DNA of 56,513 bases from Clostridia bacterium (GTDB lineage Bacteria > Bacteroidota > Bacteroidia > Bacteroidales > 4484-276): positions 1 to 56,513 of the forward strand of contig SABY01000011.1 of NCBI GenBank assembly GCA_009928785.1, in the 5' to 3' direction. Each line of letters begins with the position of its first letter. The first letter of the stretch is position 1. Made by a program: the position numbers and the translations under genes. The notes beneath the pieces were generated by a model. It was not told the origin of the DNA. It saw nothing but the letters and a program-made list of their open reading frames with translations, and did no database searches. Shown here piece by piece: positions 45,531-56,200 of this stretch.

Positions 45531-46123
45531 CAATAAATAGGATTATTAAGTAAAATTTCGAGCACCTGATTGGCTTGCATGGCGGCCACCACCATTACAC
45601 GGGGTGCCAGTGGCGGCAGCTCCCGTGAGGTTTCAAGGGTTCCGTCGCCGCAGATGTAAAGGTTTTTGTCGGCACGCAAAGTTGTAATGGCATTGTTGTT
45701 TCCCCATCCTGCTATGCCGTTTCCGGCAATAAGCGGTGTAGCCGGCAGCTCCAGCGCCATGGTTTCGATGAGCATCTGTTTGGCGTTGGCGTCGTCAAAA
45801 GCCTCCACCACTATATCGCAGCCGATAAAGAAGCGCGCGATATCCGAGGCTGTCAATTTGGTGCAATGCGTTTCGATAATCAACGCCGGATTGAGCTGTA
45901 ACAGGTTTTCGCGCAGGGCGTCAGTTTTATAAAGCCCCACCTGCGACCGGAAAAAATACTGCCGCGACAAGTTGGATTCGTCCACTATGTCAAAGTCGGC
46001 CAGCACCAGCTTGCCAATGCCGGCACGGGTAAGCAATGCAGCACAGTTGCTGCCCAGCCCGCCACAGCCGGCAATGCCCACGGTTTTGGTTTGTAAAATG
46101 AGTTCTATCTGTTTGGTATCCAT
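45530..46123 (-). CDS. ThiF-type adenylyltransferase
   Basis: This 197-residue E1-like enzyme activates the C-terminus of the sulfur carrier encoded next to it. The nucleotide loop GIAGCGGLGSNCAALLTRAGIG is at 13-34, followed by LADFDIVDESNLSRQYFF (about 38-55), and GCDIVVEAFDDANAK near 105-119. It is the short form of ThiF, without the CxxC zinc pair of longer MoeB-like proteins. Its stop overlaps the carrier start by one base, so the two are translated together. Substrate choice (thiamine or cofactor sulfur) is open. Confidence 0.85.
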   Translation of the reverse strand: MDTKQIELILQTKTVGIAGCGGLGSNCAALLTRAGIGKLVLADFDIVDESNLSRQYFFRSQVGLYKTDALRENLLQLNPALIIETHCTKLTASDIARFFIGCDIVVEAFDDANAKQMLIETMALELPATPLIAGNGIAGWGNNNAITTLRADKNLYICGDGTLETSRELPPLAPRVMVVAAMQANQVLEILLNNPIY

Positions 46124-46200
46124 GCGCGCCTTTTAGCATCAAGTTTTCAAAAGTATAAATAATTGTGCGGTTTGGCTTTCGGCGTTCAGTCAGAATTAGA

Positions 46201-46222
46201 ACACGGAGACGCGATGCGCAGA
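46201..46222. repeat. Fragment of a dispersed GGAGACGCG-type intergenic repeat
   Basis: ACACGGAGACGCGATGCGCAGAG-type wording in the gap upstream of thiF resembles the ACGGAGAC repeats scattered between genes of many Bacteroidota. Only one short copy is seen here. Confidence 0.3.
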
Positions 46223-46315
46223 GCAATCAAAATTTAATGTATTCAATTTTCTTAAACCATTACTCTTCGCTTTATAACTTTTGTGCTATAGGATTCGTTT
46301 TATTTTATTTTTATA

Positions 46316-46384
46316 GCAAAGCAGGATTTGGAAGATAAATGGGAATGGTACAAAGAACAATATTTACAAAGAAGTAAGAAATGA
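46316..46384 (+). pseudogene. Truncated gene end preceding the small orphan gene
   Basis: An open frame without a start codon encodes the tail AKQDLEDKWEWYKEQYLQRS followed by Lys-Lys and a stop at 46382-46384. The stop overlaps the ATG of the next gene (ATGA). An in-frame TAG at 46289-46291 closes it upstream. The four-base overlap suggests that this is the surviving 3' end of a gene once translationally coupled to the next one. Confidence 0.45.
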
Positions 46385-46590
46385 TGGACAGTACCCAAAC
46401 GAAACGCGATCTGGTGATTGCGCTCGATTTCGCTGAGCAGATTATCAAAAATCCCGATCTTTTGGATGAAATACCCGAAGGTTCGGTAATAACTTTTCTT
46501 GATGATGAAAATGTGAAGAGTGAATCCTTGCAGGATAAAAAGCTGAAACAGAAATATATTAAAGTAAAAAGGAGTTTTGAAGTTCTTTAG
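46381..46590 (+). CDS. Small DUF5647-like protein
   Basis: This 69-residue acidic-to-basic protein reads DLVIALDFAEQIIKNPDLLDEIPEGSVITFLDDENV over most of its length. The helix followed by NPDLLDEIPEGS-VxFL resembles the small DUF5647 family, whose members are often found in two-gene cassettes. The function is unknown. The Met at 46381 or the next at 46384 could be the start. It has lost its upstream partner, if the truncated frame before it is read correctly. Confidence 0.5.
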   Translation: MMDSTQTKRDLVIALDFAEQIIKNPDLLDEIPEGSVITFLDDENVKSESLQDKKLKQKYIKVKRSFEVL

Positions 46591-46764
46591 CTTTCCGATT
46601 ATTTCCAATTCATCCGCCACCTACACGTCACTTCCTGTTTTCTTATTTCAAATTCTTACAAATGGTATTTTACTTTGATTTAAATAATCATCAAAGCGCT
46701 GAATGGCAACGGTAAGACCCCGATATGCACTTGGATGCATATTGGAAGCGCTGATAATCATTGT

Positions 46765-46793
46765 TTTGGGTGATGATTAAAAGTTTAATTTTG
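46765..46793 (+). promoter_or_regulatory. Bacteroidota promoter for the aldehyde oxidoreductase gene
   Basis: TTTG at 46765-46768 and TAATTTTG at 46786-46793 with a 17-base spacer match the TTG-N17-23-TAnnTTTG promoter consensus of the phylum. The expected transcript start is near 46800 and the ATG is at 46841. Confidence 0.5.
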
Positions 46794-46840
46794 TGAATTC
46801 GATAACAGAAATTAAAAAAATCATCATTAAATAAATAGAC

Positions 46841-49000
46841 ATGGAAGTTGCCGAACTGAAAAAAAAACACAAGCTCATCAAGTCGTGGTCGTACCAATGG
46901 ACACCACTCGACAAAGGCTACACAGATAAGACGCTTTATCTGAATCTTTCTGCCAACGAAATCAAAGAAAAAGAGGTTCCACCTGAGATGAAAGAAAAAT
47001 TCATCGGTGGGCGCGGCTACGGTCTTCGCCTTTTGTGGGATGCCACTACCCCCACCACCAAATGGACTGATCCGGAAAACGAAATCAATATTTCGTCGGG
47101 ACCTATCGGCGGCATCACGCAGTATTCGGGCAGCGGCAAGAGCATCTGCGTGTCTATCTCACCACAAACCGACATCCCCATCGACAGCAATGTGGGCGGA
47201 TTTTTTGGGCCGTTTCTGAAGTTCTCGGGCTTCGATGCCATCGAAATACAAGGCAAAGCCGAGCGCGAAGTGATCATTTTTATTGATGGCGTCAACCACA
47301 CCGTCGAGATCAACGAAGCACCTTATCTCGATGCCCGCGACAGCCATGTGCTGGGCGAAGTGCTGACAGAAATGTATGCCGACGACGAACGCGACAAAAA
47401 AAATATTGGCATCGTAGCTTCAGGTGCCGCCGCCGATCATTCGCTCATCGGAATGCTCAACTTCACGTTTTACGATCCCAAGCGTAAACTTGTGCGCCTC
47501 AAGCAAGCGGGACGCGGCGGGATAGGCAGCGTTTTTAGAAACAAAAAAATTAAAGCCATCGTTTGTAAAATTCCCGGCGTTAAAGGCAACCTTAACAATG
47601 TGGTGGATTTGCCCGCCATCATGGAGCGTGGCAAGCGTTTTAATAAAGAGATGCGCGACCTGGACGATTCGCAGGCCGAAATGCGCACCAAAGGCACCGC
47701 CCACCTGGTAAACATTATGAACGACTACGACCTGCTGCCGGTGCACAATTACAAATTTGGCTCGCATCCCGACGCCGACAAAATACATTCGGAAGTATGG
47801 AAAACCCGCTTCACGCAAGGCATCCCCGACGGCTGTTGGATAGGTTGTAACATGGCTTGCGCCAAAGGTGTGGACGAATTTGAACTAAAAACCGGACCTT
47901 ACAAAAATCAGAAAGTAATCGTGGACGGCCCGGAATATGAAAACGCCGGTGGCCTGGGCAGCAACTGTGGCATATTCGATCCTGATTATATCATCGAATC
48001 CAACTTTTATTGCGATACTTACGGCATCTGCACCATTACGTGGGGTACGCTGATGGCCTTTGTTATGGAATGTTACGAAAATGGCATCCTCAATAAAGAA
48101 AGAACCGGCGGGCTGGAACTCAATTTTGGCAATGCCGAAGCTGCCATGGAAACCATGCACCAACTGGCACGTGGCGAAGGATTTGGTTTAATAGCCGGAC
48201 AGGGTGTTCATAAGATGAAACAAATCTTTGCAGAAAAAGGGTGGGGCGACCCGCAATTTCTGCAGGATATAGGTATGGAGGTGAAAGGACTGGAATATTC
48301 GGAATATGTTTCCAAAGAATCGCTGGCACAACAGGGCGGTTTTGCCATGACCAACAAAGGGCCGCAGCACGACGAAGCCTGGCTGATATTTATGGACATG
48401 GTAAATAACCAAATACCGACCTTTGAAGCCAAAGCAGAAGCATTGCATTATTTCCCCATGTTCCGCACCTGGTTTGGATTACAGGGATTGTGCAAGCTGC
48501 CCTGGAACGACGTGGAGCCGGTGAACAATGCCGAAACCGACGAGCCTGCCAAAGTACCCGAACACGTGGATAACTACGTAACCATTTACAAAGCCGTTAC
48601 CGGAAAAGACTTCGATAAGCACGAAATGATCCGGCAATCGGAGCGGGTGTACAACTTCCAGCGCATCTTCAACCTGCGCCGCGGCTACGGCACACGCAAA
48701 TATGACGCACAACCCTATCGTGCTGCCGGCCCGGTAACTATAGAAGAATACGAATCGCGCGCCGAACGCTACGACAAGCAACTAAAGGAAATTGTGGGTT
48801 TCGACCCGGAAGGAAAAAACACCGAAGAAAAGATAGCCGTAATGCGTAAACATCGCGAAAGCCAATACGAACAACTTCTCGATGCTGTATATAAACGCCG
48901 TGGCTGGACACGCAATGGTGTGCCCACCATCGGGCATCTCGAATCGTTGGGCATGGATTTACCCGAACTCATCGAGGTAATAAAACCTCACCAGGAATAA
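46841..49000 (+). CDS. Aldehyde ferredoxin oxidoreductase-family tungsten enzyme
   Basis: This 719-residue protein belongs to the tungstopterin AOR family, which oxidises aldehydes to acids with ferredoxin. FIGGRGYGLRLLWDAT near 50-65, SGPIGGITQYSGSGKSICVSISPQT near 88-112, and GGFFGPFLKFSGFDAIEIQGKA near 119-140 form the cofactor-binding N-terminal domain. The [4Fe-4S] ligands appear as Cys332, Cys336 and Cys340 in PDGCWIGCNMACAKG, with Cys551 in LQGLCKLPW. The first spacing is x3, where well-studied AORs have x2, so it belongs to a divergent subgroup. It is about 110 residues longer than archaeal AOR. Substrate unknown. It has its own promoter and terminator. Confidence 0.88.
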   Translation: MEVAELKKKHKLIKSWSYQWTPLDKGYTDKTLYLNLSANEIKEKEVPPEMKEKFIGGRGYGLRLLWDATTPTTKWTDPENEINISSGPIGGITQYSGSGKSICVSISPQTDIPIDSNVGGFFGPFLKFSGFDAIEIQGKAEREVIIFIDGVNHTVEINEAPYLDARDSHVLGEVLTEMYADDERDKKNIGIVASGAAADHSLIGMLNFTFYDPKRKLVRLKQAGRGGIGSVFRNKKIKAIVCKIPGVKGNLNNVVDLPAIMERGKRFNKEMRDLDDSQAEMRTKGTAHLVNIMNDYDLLPVHNYKFGSHPDADKIHSEVWKTRFTQGIPDGCWIGCNMACAKGVDEFELKTGPYKNQKVIVDGPEYENAGGLGSNCGIFDPDYIIESNFYCDTYGICTITWGTLMAFVMECYENGILNKERTGGLELNFGNAEAAMETMHQLARGEGFGLIAGQGVHKMKQIFAEKGWGDPQFLQDIGMEVKGLEYSEYVSKESLAQQGGFAMTNKGPQHDEAWLIFMDMVNNQIPTFEAKAEALHYFPMFRTWFGLQGLCKLPWNDVEPVNNAETDEPAKVPEHVDNYVTIYKAVTGKDFDKHEMIRQSERVYNFQRIFNLRRGYGTRKYDAQPYRAAGPVTIEEYESRAERYDKQLKEIVGFDPEGKNTEEKIAVMRKHRESQYEQLLDAVYKRRGWTRNGVPTIGHLESLGMDLPELIEVIKPHQE

Positions 49001-49023
49001 GGGGATGTTTTCATAGTTTTTGT

Positions 49024-49055
49024 AAAGGCGGCAGAATTTTTTGCCGCCTTTTTTT
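49024..49055 (+). terminator. Rho-independent terminator of the aldehyde oxidoreductase gene
   Basis: AAAGGCGGCA (49024-49033) pairs perfectly with TGCCGCCTTT (49042-49051) around an eight-base loop and is followed by a T-run. It begins 24 bases after the stop. Confidence 0.92.
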
Positions 49056-49070
49056 GTAACTGTCCAGGAA

Positions 49071-49191
49071 AGGGCATAAATGCCCTGAGTTGGTTTTTCG
49101 GGAGTCGCGCAAACGGAATCGGGAGATTTGAAAACTCTTGTAATCCCAGGCATGAATGCCTGGGCTATGGAATCAAGAGATTTGAAAACTC
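49071..49191. repeat. Pair of palindromic repeats with direct repeats
   Basis: In the 467-base gap before dnaK, AGGGCAT-AA-ATGCCCT (49071-49086) and CCCAGGCAT-GA-ATGCCTGGG (49145-49164) are perfect hairpins. GAGATTTGAAAACTC occurs at 49123-49137 and again at 49177-49191, once on each side of the second hairpin. The same style of element occurs at 42187. The rest of the gap (49192-49410) has no gene that I can see. Confidence 0.65.
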
Positions 49192-49410
49192 CTCTTTCCA
49201 ATTTCTAACCTCTACCCTCTTCCTTCTAACTTCTTCCTGCCTAATTGACACTCTGGCTGACAGTGTGAAAACTGCATGAAATTATTTTACGTAATTAAGC
49301 GGTAAGGTGCTGCTTGGTTGGGTTTTGCTGCATTTGCATTTGTTTTAAAAAAGGGGGAATACGTTGCGCAAGAATATGCCTGACAGCAATAGATTGGAAT
49401 GGCATAATGA

Positions 49411-49427
49411 TTGACAAGGTCTGTCAA
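49411..49427. promoter_or_regulatory. Inverted repeat upstream of dnaK
   Basis: TTGACA (49411-49416) and TGTCAA (49422-49427) are perfect arms around a five-base spacer, 41-57 bases before the dnaK ATG. It is not the CIRCE element. It may bind a regulator. Confidence 0.35.
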
Positions 49428-49467
49428 AATTAATTTAGAAAACAAAATTTAGAAAGGATATTTTAAT

Positions 49468-51399
49468 ATGGGAAAAATAATTGGAATCGACTTAGGAACT
49501 ACCAACTCATGCGTTGCCGTAATGGAAGGTAACGAGCCGGTGGTTATCCCCAATTCTGAAGGACGTCGCACCACGCCGTCGATTGTAGCATTTACCGAAA
49601 ATGGCGAACGCAAAGTTGGCGACCCTGCCAAGCGTCAGGCTATCACCAACCCAACACAAACCGTCTATTCGATAAAAAGATTTATGGGCGAGCCGTGGGG
49701 CAGAGTGCAACAGGAAGTTAACCGGGTAACCTACAAGGTAGAAAAAGGCGAAAACGACACCACACGTGTTCGCATTAAAGACCGCCAATACACGCCACAG
49801 GAAATCTCGGCCATCATCCTGCAAAAGATGAAAAAAACTGCTGAAGATTATCTGGGCACTTCTGTAAGTGAAGCTGTAATTACCGTTCCGGCCTATTTCA
49901 GCGACTCACAGCGACAAGCTACCAAAGAAGCTGGCGAGATAGCAGGCCTCACCGTAAAGCGCATCATCAACGAGCCTACTGCCGCAGCGTTGGCTTATGG
50001 CCTCGACAAGAAAAAAGACGATACCAAAATCGCCGTTTATGACCTGGGCGGTGGTACTTTCGATATCTCCATCCTCGAGCTGGGCGATGGCGTTTTTGAA
50101 GTAAAATCTACCAACGGCGATACCCACCTGGGCGGCGACGACTTCGACCACGTAATCATCGACTGGCTGGCCGAAGAATTTAAAAAAGACAACAACATCG
50201 ACCTGCGTAAAGACCCGATGGCATTGCAGCGCCTGAAAGAAGCCGCCGAGAAAGCAAAAATTGAACTCTCAAGCTCAAGCGAAACAGAAATCAACCTGCC
50301 TTACATCATGCCTGTGGACGGAATTCCACAACACCTGGTGCGCAAACTTACCCGCAGCAAATTCGAGCAGCTTTCTGATTCGCTGATCAAGCGCAGCATT
50401 GATCCCTGCAAGAAAGCACTGAGCGATGCAGGCCTGAGCGCCTCCGACATCGACGAGGTAATCCTGGTGGGTGGTTCAACGCGTATCCCGGCAATTCAGC
50501 AAGAAGTGAAAAACTTCTTTGGCAAAGAGCCTTCCAAAGGCGTCAACCCTGACGAGGTAGTTGCCATTGGTGCAGCCATTCAGGGCGGCGTACTTACAGG
50601 TGAGGTAAAAGATGTGCTGCTGCTCGACGTAACGCCACTAACTTTGGGCATCGAAACTTATGGTGGCGTGATGACCAAACTCATCCCCTCCAATACAACC
50701 ATCCCGACCAAGAAAGCAGAGGTGTTTTCAACGGCTGCCGACAACCAGCCATCAGTCGAAATTCATGTGTTGCAGGGCGAGCGTCCTATTGCCAAAGACA
50801 ACAAAACCATCGGACGTTTCCATCTCGACGGCATTCCGCCGGCACCCCGTGGCATCCCACAGATTGAAGTGGCTTTCGACATCGACGCCAACGGCATCCT
50901 CAATGTTTCGGCCAAAGACAAAGGTACCGGCAAATCGCAAAGTATCCGCATCGAAGCCTCCTCAGGCCTTACCGATGAAGAGATCAAAAAGATGAAAGCC
51001 GAAGCCGAAGCCAACGCCGAAACCGACAGAGTGGCCAAAGAACGAATCGATAAACTTAACCAGGCCGATACGCTGATATTCCAGACAGAAAAACAACTCA
51101 AAGAGTACGGCGACAAAATCCCGGCTGATAAAAAGCAGCCCATCGACGATGCACTTGCCGAACTAAAAGAGGCGCACAAAAAAGAAGACCTCGCCGGCAT
51201 CGACACTGCAAGCAAAAAGCTGAACGACGTGTTCCAGGCTGCCAGCCAGGAAATGTACAACGCTGCCGGAGCACAGCAGCAACAGCAGCAACAAGGCGAC
51301 CCCGGTGGCCAGCAGCAACAGCAAGGCGGCCAGCAGGGTGGCAACAACGACGGCGAAGTAACCGACGTGGATTTTGAAGAGGTGAAAGACGACAAATAA
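49468..51399 (+). CDS. dnaK: Molecular chaperone DnaK (Hsp70)
   Basis: This 643-residue Hsp70 opens with [20 protein letters not shown]. The ATPase domain includes [44 protein letters not shown] and [12 protein letters not shown]. The substrate-binding domain starts near 390 ([20 protein letters not shown]). The tail is a Gln/Gly-rich linker ending in [14 protein letters not shown], a typical DnaK C-terminus. AAAGG at 49453-49457 precedes the ATG by 10 bases. It has no dnaJ or grpE partner here and a strong terminator follows, so it is monocistronic. Confidence 0.97.
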   Translation: MGKIIGIDLGTTNSCVAVMEGNEPVVIPNSEGRRTTPSIVAFTENGERKVGDPAKRQAITNPTQTVYSIKRFMGEPWGRVQQEVNRVTYKVEKGENDTTRVRIKDRQYTPQEISAIILQKMKKTAEDYLGTSVSEAVITVPAYFSDSQRQATKEAGEIAGLTVKRIINEPTAAALAYGLDKKKDDTKIAVYDLGGGTFDISILELGDGVFEVKSTNGDTHLGGDDFDHVIIDWLAEEFKKDNNIDLRKDPMALQRLKEAAEKAKIELSSSSETEINLPYIMPVDGIPQHLVRKLTRSKFEQLSDSLIKRSIDPCKKALSDAGLSASDIDEVILVGGSTRIPAIQQEVKNFFGKEPSKGVNPDEVVAIGAAIQGGVLTGEVKDVLLLDVTPLTLGIETYGGVMTKLIPSNTTIPTKKAEVFSTAADNQPSVEIHVLQGERPIAKDNKTIGRFHLDGIPPAPRGIPQIEVAFDIDANGILNVSAKDKGTGKSQSIRIEASSGLTDEEIKKMKAEAEANAETDRVAKERIDKLNQADTLIFQTEKQLKEYGDKIPADKKQPIDDALAELKEAHKKEDLAGIDTASKKLNDVFQAASQEMYNAAGAQQQQQQQGDPGGQQQQQGGQQGGNNDGEVTDVDFEEVKDDK

Positions 51400-51420
51400 G
51401 TATTGTGAATATTTTGAATG

Positions 51421-51453
51421 AAGAAAGCCCCGCAAATTTTGCGGGGCTTTCTT
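51421..51453. terminator. Bidirectional terminator between dnaK and the LytTR regulator
   Basis: AAGAAAGCCCCGC (51421-51433) pairs with GCGGGGCTTTCTT (51441-51453) with an AT loop that extends the stem, followed by T's on the plus strand. It lies between the convergent dnaK and response regulator genes, and its A/T-rich ends allow it to act in both directions. Confidence 0.9.
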
Positions 51454-51454
51454 T

Positions 51455-52168
51455 TTACATAAAATACCGCTCCATCCACTCCCTGAAAGGTTTCTGGTAT
51501 TGCTCGCTGACAGGGATGTAAACATCATCATCAAAAACAATGCGCATGCGCTCTATGGTGGTGATCCTGTTAAGGCTGACGATAAACGATCGGTGTACCC
51601 GCATAAACTGACTTCCGGGCAACTGGGCTTCCAGCGCTTTCATGCTTAGCAACGACATCACCGGCTTTTGGCTGGCCAGGTGGATGCGCACATATTCGCG
51701 CATGCCTTCGATGTAAAGTATATCATTAAAATTAACCCTTATTACCCGATGCTCCGACTTGATTAGCAAAAAGTCTTCTTTTGCCTTCACTACAGTTTGT
51801 GAAGTTTCGCCAATGCTTAGCATTTTGTTGGCTTTATTGGCGGCTTTCAAAAAATCGGTATAGCTGATGGGCTTGAGCAAATAGTCGATGGCATCTACCC
51901 TGAAACCTTCCAGTGCATGCTCGCTGTAGGCTGTGGTAAAAATGATGCCCGGCGGATTGTCCAGCGATTTCACGAACTCCATCCCGCTAAGGTCGGGCAT
52001 ATTGATGTCCACAAACATCAAGTCCACCGTTTCTTCCTGCAGAAATGCCAGCGCAGGCATGGCACTCTCAAACTGCCCCGCCAGTTCCAGAAAGGGGGTT
52101 TTGCTGATGTACGCGGCCAATTGTTTCAGAGCCAGGGGTTCATCGTCAATGGCAATGCATTGTATCAT
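51455..52168 (-). CDS. LytTR-family response regulator
   Basis: The 237-residue protein has a receiver domain (Asp8-Asp9, phospho-acceptor Asp54 in MFVDINMPDLSG, Lys near 105) and a LytTR DNA-binding domain from about residue 135 (DFLLIKSEHRVIRVNFNDILYIEGMREYVRIHL, then MRVHRSFIVSLNRI). It is the output partner of the kinase encoded just upstream; their frames overlap by four bases. Targets are unknown. Confidence 0.93.
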   Translation of the reverse strand: MIQCIAIDDEPLALKQLAAYISKTPFLELAGQFESAMPALAFLQEETVDLMFVDINMPDLSGMEFVKSLDNPPGIIFTTAYSEHALEGFRVDAIDYLLKPISYTDFLKAANKANKMLSIGETSQTVVKAKEDFLLIKSEHRVIRVNFNDILYIEGMREYVRIHLASQKPVMSLLSMKALEAQLPGSQFMRVHRSFIVSLNRITTIERMRIVFDDDVYIPVSEQYQKPFREWMERYFM

Positions 52169-53271
52169 AACGGTATGGATATTTTTACGGTAAAATCTTT
52201 TTCATTGTCAATAATTCTAAAATCGTATTTCCCGGGATAGAGCAATTCAAGTCGTTTTCGTGTATTTTCCAGTCCAATTCCATTTTCATCCTTTTCATTG
52301 TTGTGCGCTGTTTTGCTGTTAGCAAGCTCAAGCTGCAATTTATCTTCAGCAATGTTGATTTTTATATTGATAAACGATGCATTGGAATAGCTGATACCAT
52401 GCTTAAAGGCATTTTCGATAACCGAGGTAAAAAGCAGGGGAGGTATTTCCTTTTCGGGAATTGAATCGGGAAGTTGCACATCAATCTTCACCTTATCCGA
52501 AAAACGCAGTTTCATCAAATTCACATAGCTTTTAATAAATTCTATTTCATTTTTCAACGCTGTTTTTTCGCCCTGTGATTCGTAAAGCAGGTGGCGCATT
52601 AGCTTTGATAATTTGATGATGGATTCTTTGGCTTCTTCGGCGTCGATGTCGATTTGCGCGTGGATGTTGTTGAGGGTATTCATAAAAAAGTGGGGACTAA
52701 TCTGGGTGCGTAAAAAGGCCAGTTGATTTTGCACATTTTCCTTTTCCAGGAGCGTTTTTTCCTGCTCCAGCTTCGACCACCTGAAAATCATACGCAATCC
52801 GGCATCGAAGCCAATCACCAAAATTGCAATAATAAAGGTGTTTACAAAAGGAGGGAAAGGAATAGGATTTCGGCCACCTTGAGCCTGAAGGGGTGGATGC
52901 CCCGGCAAATGCTGACTTTCATACTGAGGGGGTGGTGGTGGCTGCATTCCGGGCAGGGGCTTAGGACGAGCATCCATGTTTCCCTGACCCATTAAATACA
53001 TAGAAAACGAAAATGCCAACACCAGACCAAGCGCCGCAATAAAATAGAGTGCTTTGTTATTTTTAAAAAACAAAAACGGGATCAACAAAAAGTGATTCAC
53101 CAAAAACAAAAGCAGTAAGGGCAACACGCCCATCCAAACTCTGCTTACATCTGACCAAACAACCTGATTATTATTTTGGAAAATCAGAAGGGGCGCAGCA
53201 AAAACCAACAACCACATCGTAAAAACAATGAGCGGTTCGCTGAATTTTAGAATGGCCCTTCTGAGTTTCAT
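52165..53271 (-). CDS. LytS-like sensor histidine kinase
   Basis: The 368-residue protein has four membrane helices. A Pro-rich periplasmic or linker stretch (about 105-140, LPGMQPPPPPQYESQ) lies before the last helix. A cytoplasmic coiled coil leads to the HisKA_7TM/LytS-type kinase core: ISPHFFMNTLNNI with His near 194, then an ATP-binding domain with PPLLFTSVIENAFKHG near 280 and the GIGLENTRKRLELLYP box near 337. It phosphorylates the LytTR regulator. No ligand domain is recognised. Confidence 0.92.
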   Translation of the reverse strand: MKLRRAILKFSEPLIVFTMWLLVFAAPLLIFQNNNQVVWSDVSRVWMGVLPLLLLFLVNHFLLIPFLFFKNNKALYFIAALGLVLAFSFSMYLMGQGNMDARPKPLPGMQPPPPPQYESQHLPGHPPLQAQGGRNPIPFPPFVNTFIIAILVIGFDAGLRMIFRWSKLEQEKTLLEKENVQNQLAFLRTQISPHFFMNTLNNIHAQIDIDAEEAKESIIKLSKLMRHLLYESQGEKTALKNEIEFIKSYVNLMKLRFSDKVKIDVQLPDSIPEKEIPPLLFTSVIENAFKHGISYSNASFINIKINIAEDKLQLELANSKTAHNNEKDENGIGLENTRKRLELLYPGKYDFRIIDNEKDFTVKISIPL

Positions 53272-53297
53272 GGTTCAAATGTATTAAAATATTAGTC

Positions 53298-56200
53298 TTA
53301 CAATTTTAAAAGCTTAATTGTTTTCACTTCGTTTCCGCTAATAAGTTTACAAATCCAAAATCCTGCTGCCAACTGGCTGGTGTCGATATTCAGGATTTGA
53401 TTGCCTGAATCGAAGGCTTGCTCGTTTAATACTGTTTTGGTCTGCCCAAACAGGTTCATCATTTCCACACGCACTTGTTGATTGGTGGATAAGCTGATGG
53501 CAAGGCTTAGCTGATTTTGAAACGGGTTGGGGTATCCTGTTAGGCTTAGCTTACTTTCCAGGTTTTGTTCGACAAGCCCTATTGCAGTAGAAACATTTTC
53601 TTCACCAAAAGTAGGTGGCATAAATTCAAACGCACCCGTGCCATTGGGGAAGCGTCCGTAGGTAGTATCGGTAATTTGCTGATCAAAGGTAATCTCATCA
53701 ATAATACTCATTGTAGCTTCCGAGAGCAAAATGCTTTCGCCTGACTTTGAAATTTTAAAGTTGGCATGCAAGCCCTCTTGATCTTCATCTTCATCGGCCC
53801 AAATTATCAGGTATCCCCCGGCAGCAATTGTGGTATCAGGAAACGGCCACATATTGGGTTCGGTAGCATCATCCGATAAATACAATCCTGACAGTGCTAA
53901 TTCAACATCGCCATTATTAAATAATTCGATCCAGTCATCATATTCTCCATCCTGATCAACAACAGTAGTTTCAGTGTCGGCCATAAACTCATTTATTACC
54001 AAATCATCGTATTGCCCGGATGATGATGTAGTGTTTTCAGTACCAAAGGTTGGCGGCATTAAAATGAAATCACCTGTTCCGTTGGGATATCTACCCGTAG
54101 AAATATCGCTTAACTGATTGCCGTATGTATGTTCATCCACAATATTTGCACCGGGGTCGGAAAATAATAAGGTTCCGCCTGCTGGTGCCAATATAAAACC
54201 GGCATGCAAACCTTCCTGTTCTAAATCATTGTCGGCCCACACTATAAGGTATTCTCCTGATCCAATGGTTGTATCAGGAAATATCCACATGCCGGGAAGT
54301 GCTGCATCGTTGGACAAATACATTCCGTTCATATCAATTTCCTCCGCACCATTATTGTATATTTCAATCCATTCGTCGTATTCACCATTCTGATCCATAA
54401 CGATTGATTCATTATCGGCTAAAAATTCATTGATCACCAGATCAGTGTAATTTACTCCTGATGACAAGCTGTTTTCAGTTCCGAAAGTTGGGGGCATAAA
54501 CATAAATTCACCCGTACCATTTGGATAGCGTCCGTAAGTAGTATCTGTAATTTGCTGATCAAAACTAATTTCATCAACAATGCCTAAGTTAGCATCTGAG
54601 AATAATATGCTCTCACCGGATTTGGACAGCTTGAAGTTGGCGTGGAGCCCTTCCTGTTGTTCTTCATCGTCAGCCCACACCACTAAATATCCACGTGCAG
54701 CAATTGTTGTATCCGGGAAAACCCACTGATCCGGTTCGCCGGCATCATCACTTAAAAAATATCCACCAAGTGCAATATCTTCCGTGCCATTGTTGTATAA
54801 CTCAATCCAATCATCATAATCGCCATCCTGATCTGTCACCGTAGTTTCGTTATCGGCCATAAATTCGTTGATAACCAAATCGCTGGTTATGCTTATCGAA
54901 TAATATTCCATCTCGGCATGTGCCGGCATAAACGCGGCGGCATTCTCATTTTCGGCATAGAAATAATATTGTATTCCGGTATTTCCTGCCATGAGCGAAA
55001 CGCCATATACTCCATCACCCGCAGCGCCATCATTGTGGTTTCCATCATCAAACATTTCGGTTTTTTGGAAAACAGCGGTAGAGCTTTGACGATAAGATAA
55101 ATACACGAGTGTGCCATAATCAACTTCTGCACTAAACCAAACTTCGGAATTTGGAGCAGGTTGCTCGGGGCTAATGCTGATGTTGGAAAATTCGGGCTGC
55201 TGCGCCTCAAATTCATCCAGACCGAACAGATAATTTACACGAGCATCCATCAACTGTGTTATTCCAATAACCGCATTAGGCCCGCCGCCCACACTGCTGT
55301 TTATATTACTCAGGAAATTGCTATACGAATAAAACTTGTTGTTATCGGCTTGAACATCCGCATCGATGATGGCCTGAATTTCCAATGCCCGTTCTTCGTA
55401 CCAGCCGTTCGCGAAGATTTCTTCCAGCATTGTTTTCATATGAGCAATGTACATTTTGCTGTAGGTGTCGTTGGTAAGGATTTTACTAATGATGGGATGG
55501 TCGCTGCTGTTTAGGTTATTAAAGGGGCTGAAAGTTTGCAACTGGTAGGTGTTAAGATTTCCTCCACCCTGCAAACTTTTGAAAACCCCAAAACTCTCGT
55601 TCAAATCCCAGGGAATGGGGTTGAAGCGACCTGCGCCATCCTCAAAAATATAATAGTTTTGCGGATTGTTGATGGGGCCATCGAGGTTGACCAGCAAATT
55701 CTGGAAAGCCAGAAACCACAAATGTCTGTCGATGTTCAGCACCTGATCCACATATTCGGTATGATTGCTCAGGGTATCTAAAAACTGAATCAACTCAGTC
55801 CAGCCAAAATTAGATTCAAGCGCGTAATAGTTAAAATAATCGGTGGAATCGGTTCCGAAATATTCCCATACACTGCCCGAAGGCTGGCCCCCGCCACCGG
55901 TAATTTCACCCTTGAGCCGGGCACCTTCATCACTGCCCAAATGTGTACGCATAAAAAACTTGTCCACATCCTGCACGCTGGTGTAAAGGCCAAGATGGAT
56001 TCCGTTGATGTAAACATTGGCATAATTGGCTTCGCTGGCCGGGAAATAATTTCTGGCAATTTCGTAGCCCAAAACTTCGCGAACAAAACTGGGGTCTTTA
56101 AATACATTTGCGAGCTTCAGGGTTCCGTAGCCTTCAATCTCCTGATCATCGATAATATAATCGAGCTTAATGTTGAGCGGGTTTTTAACCTGGTTGGCAT

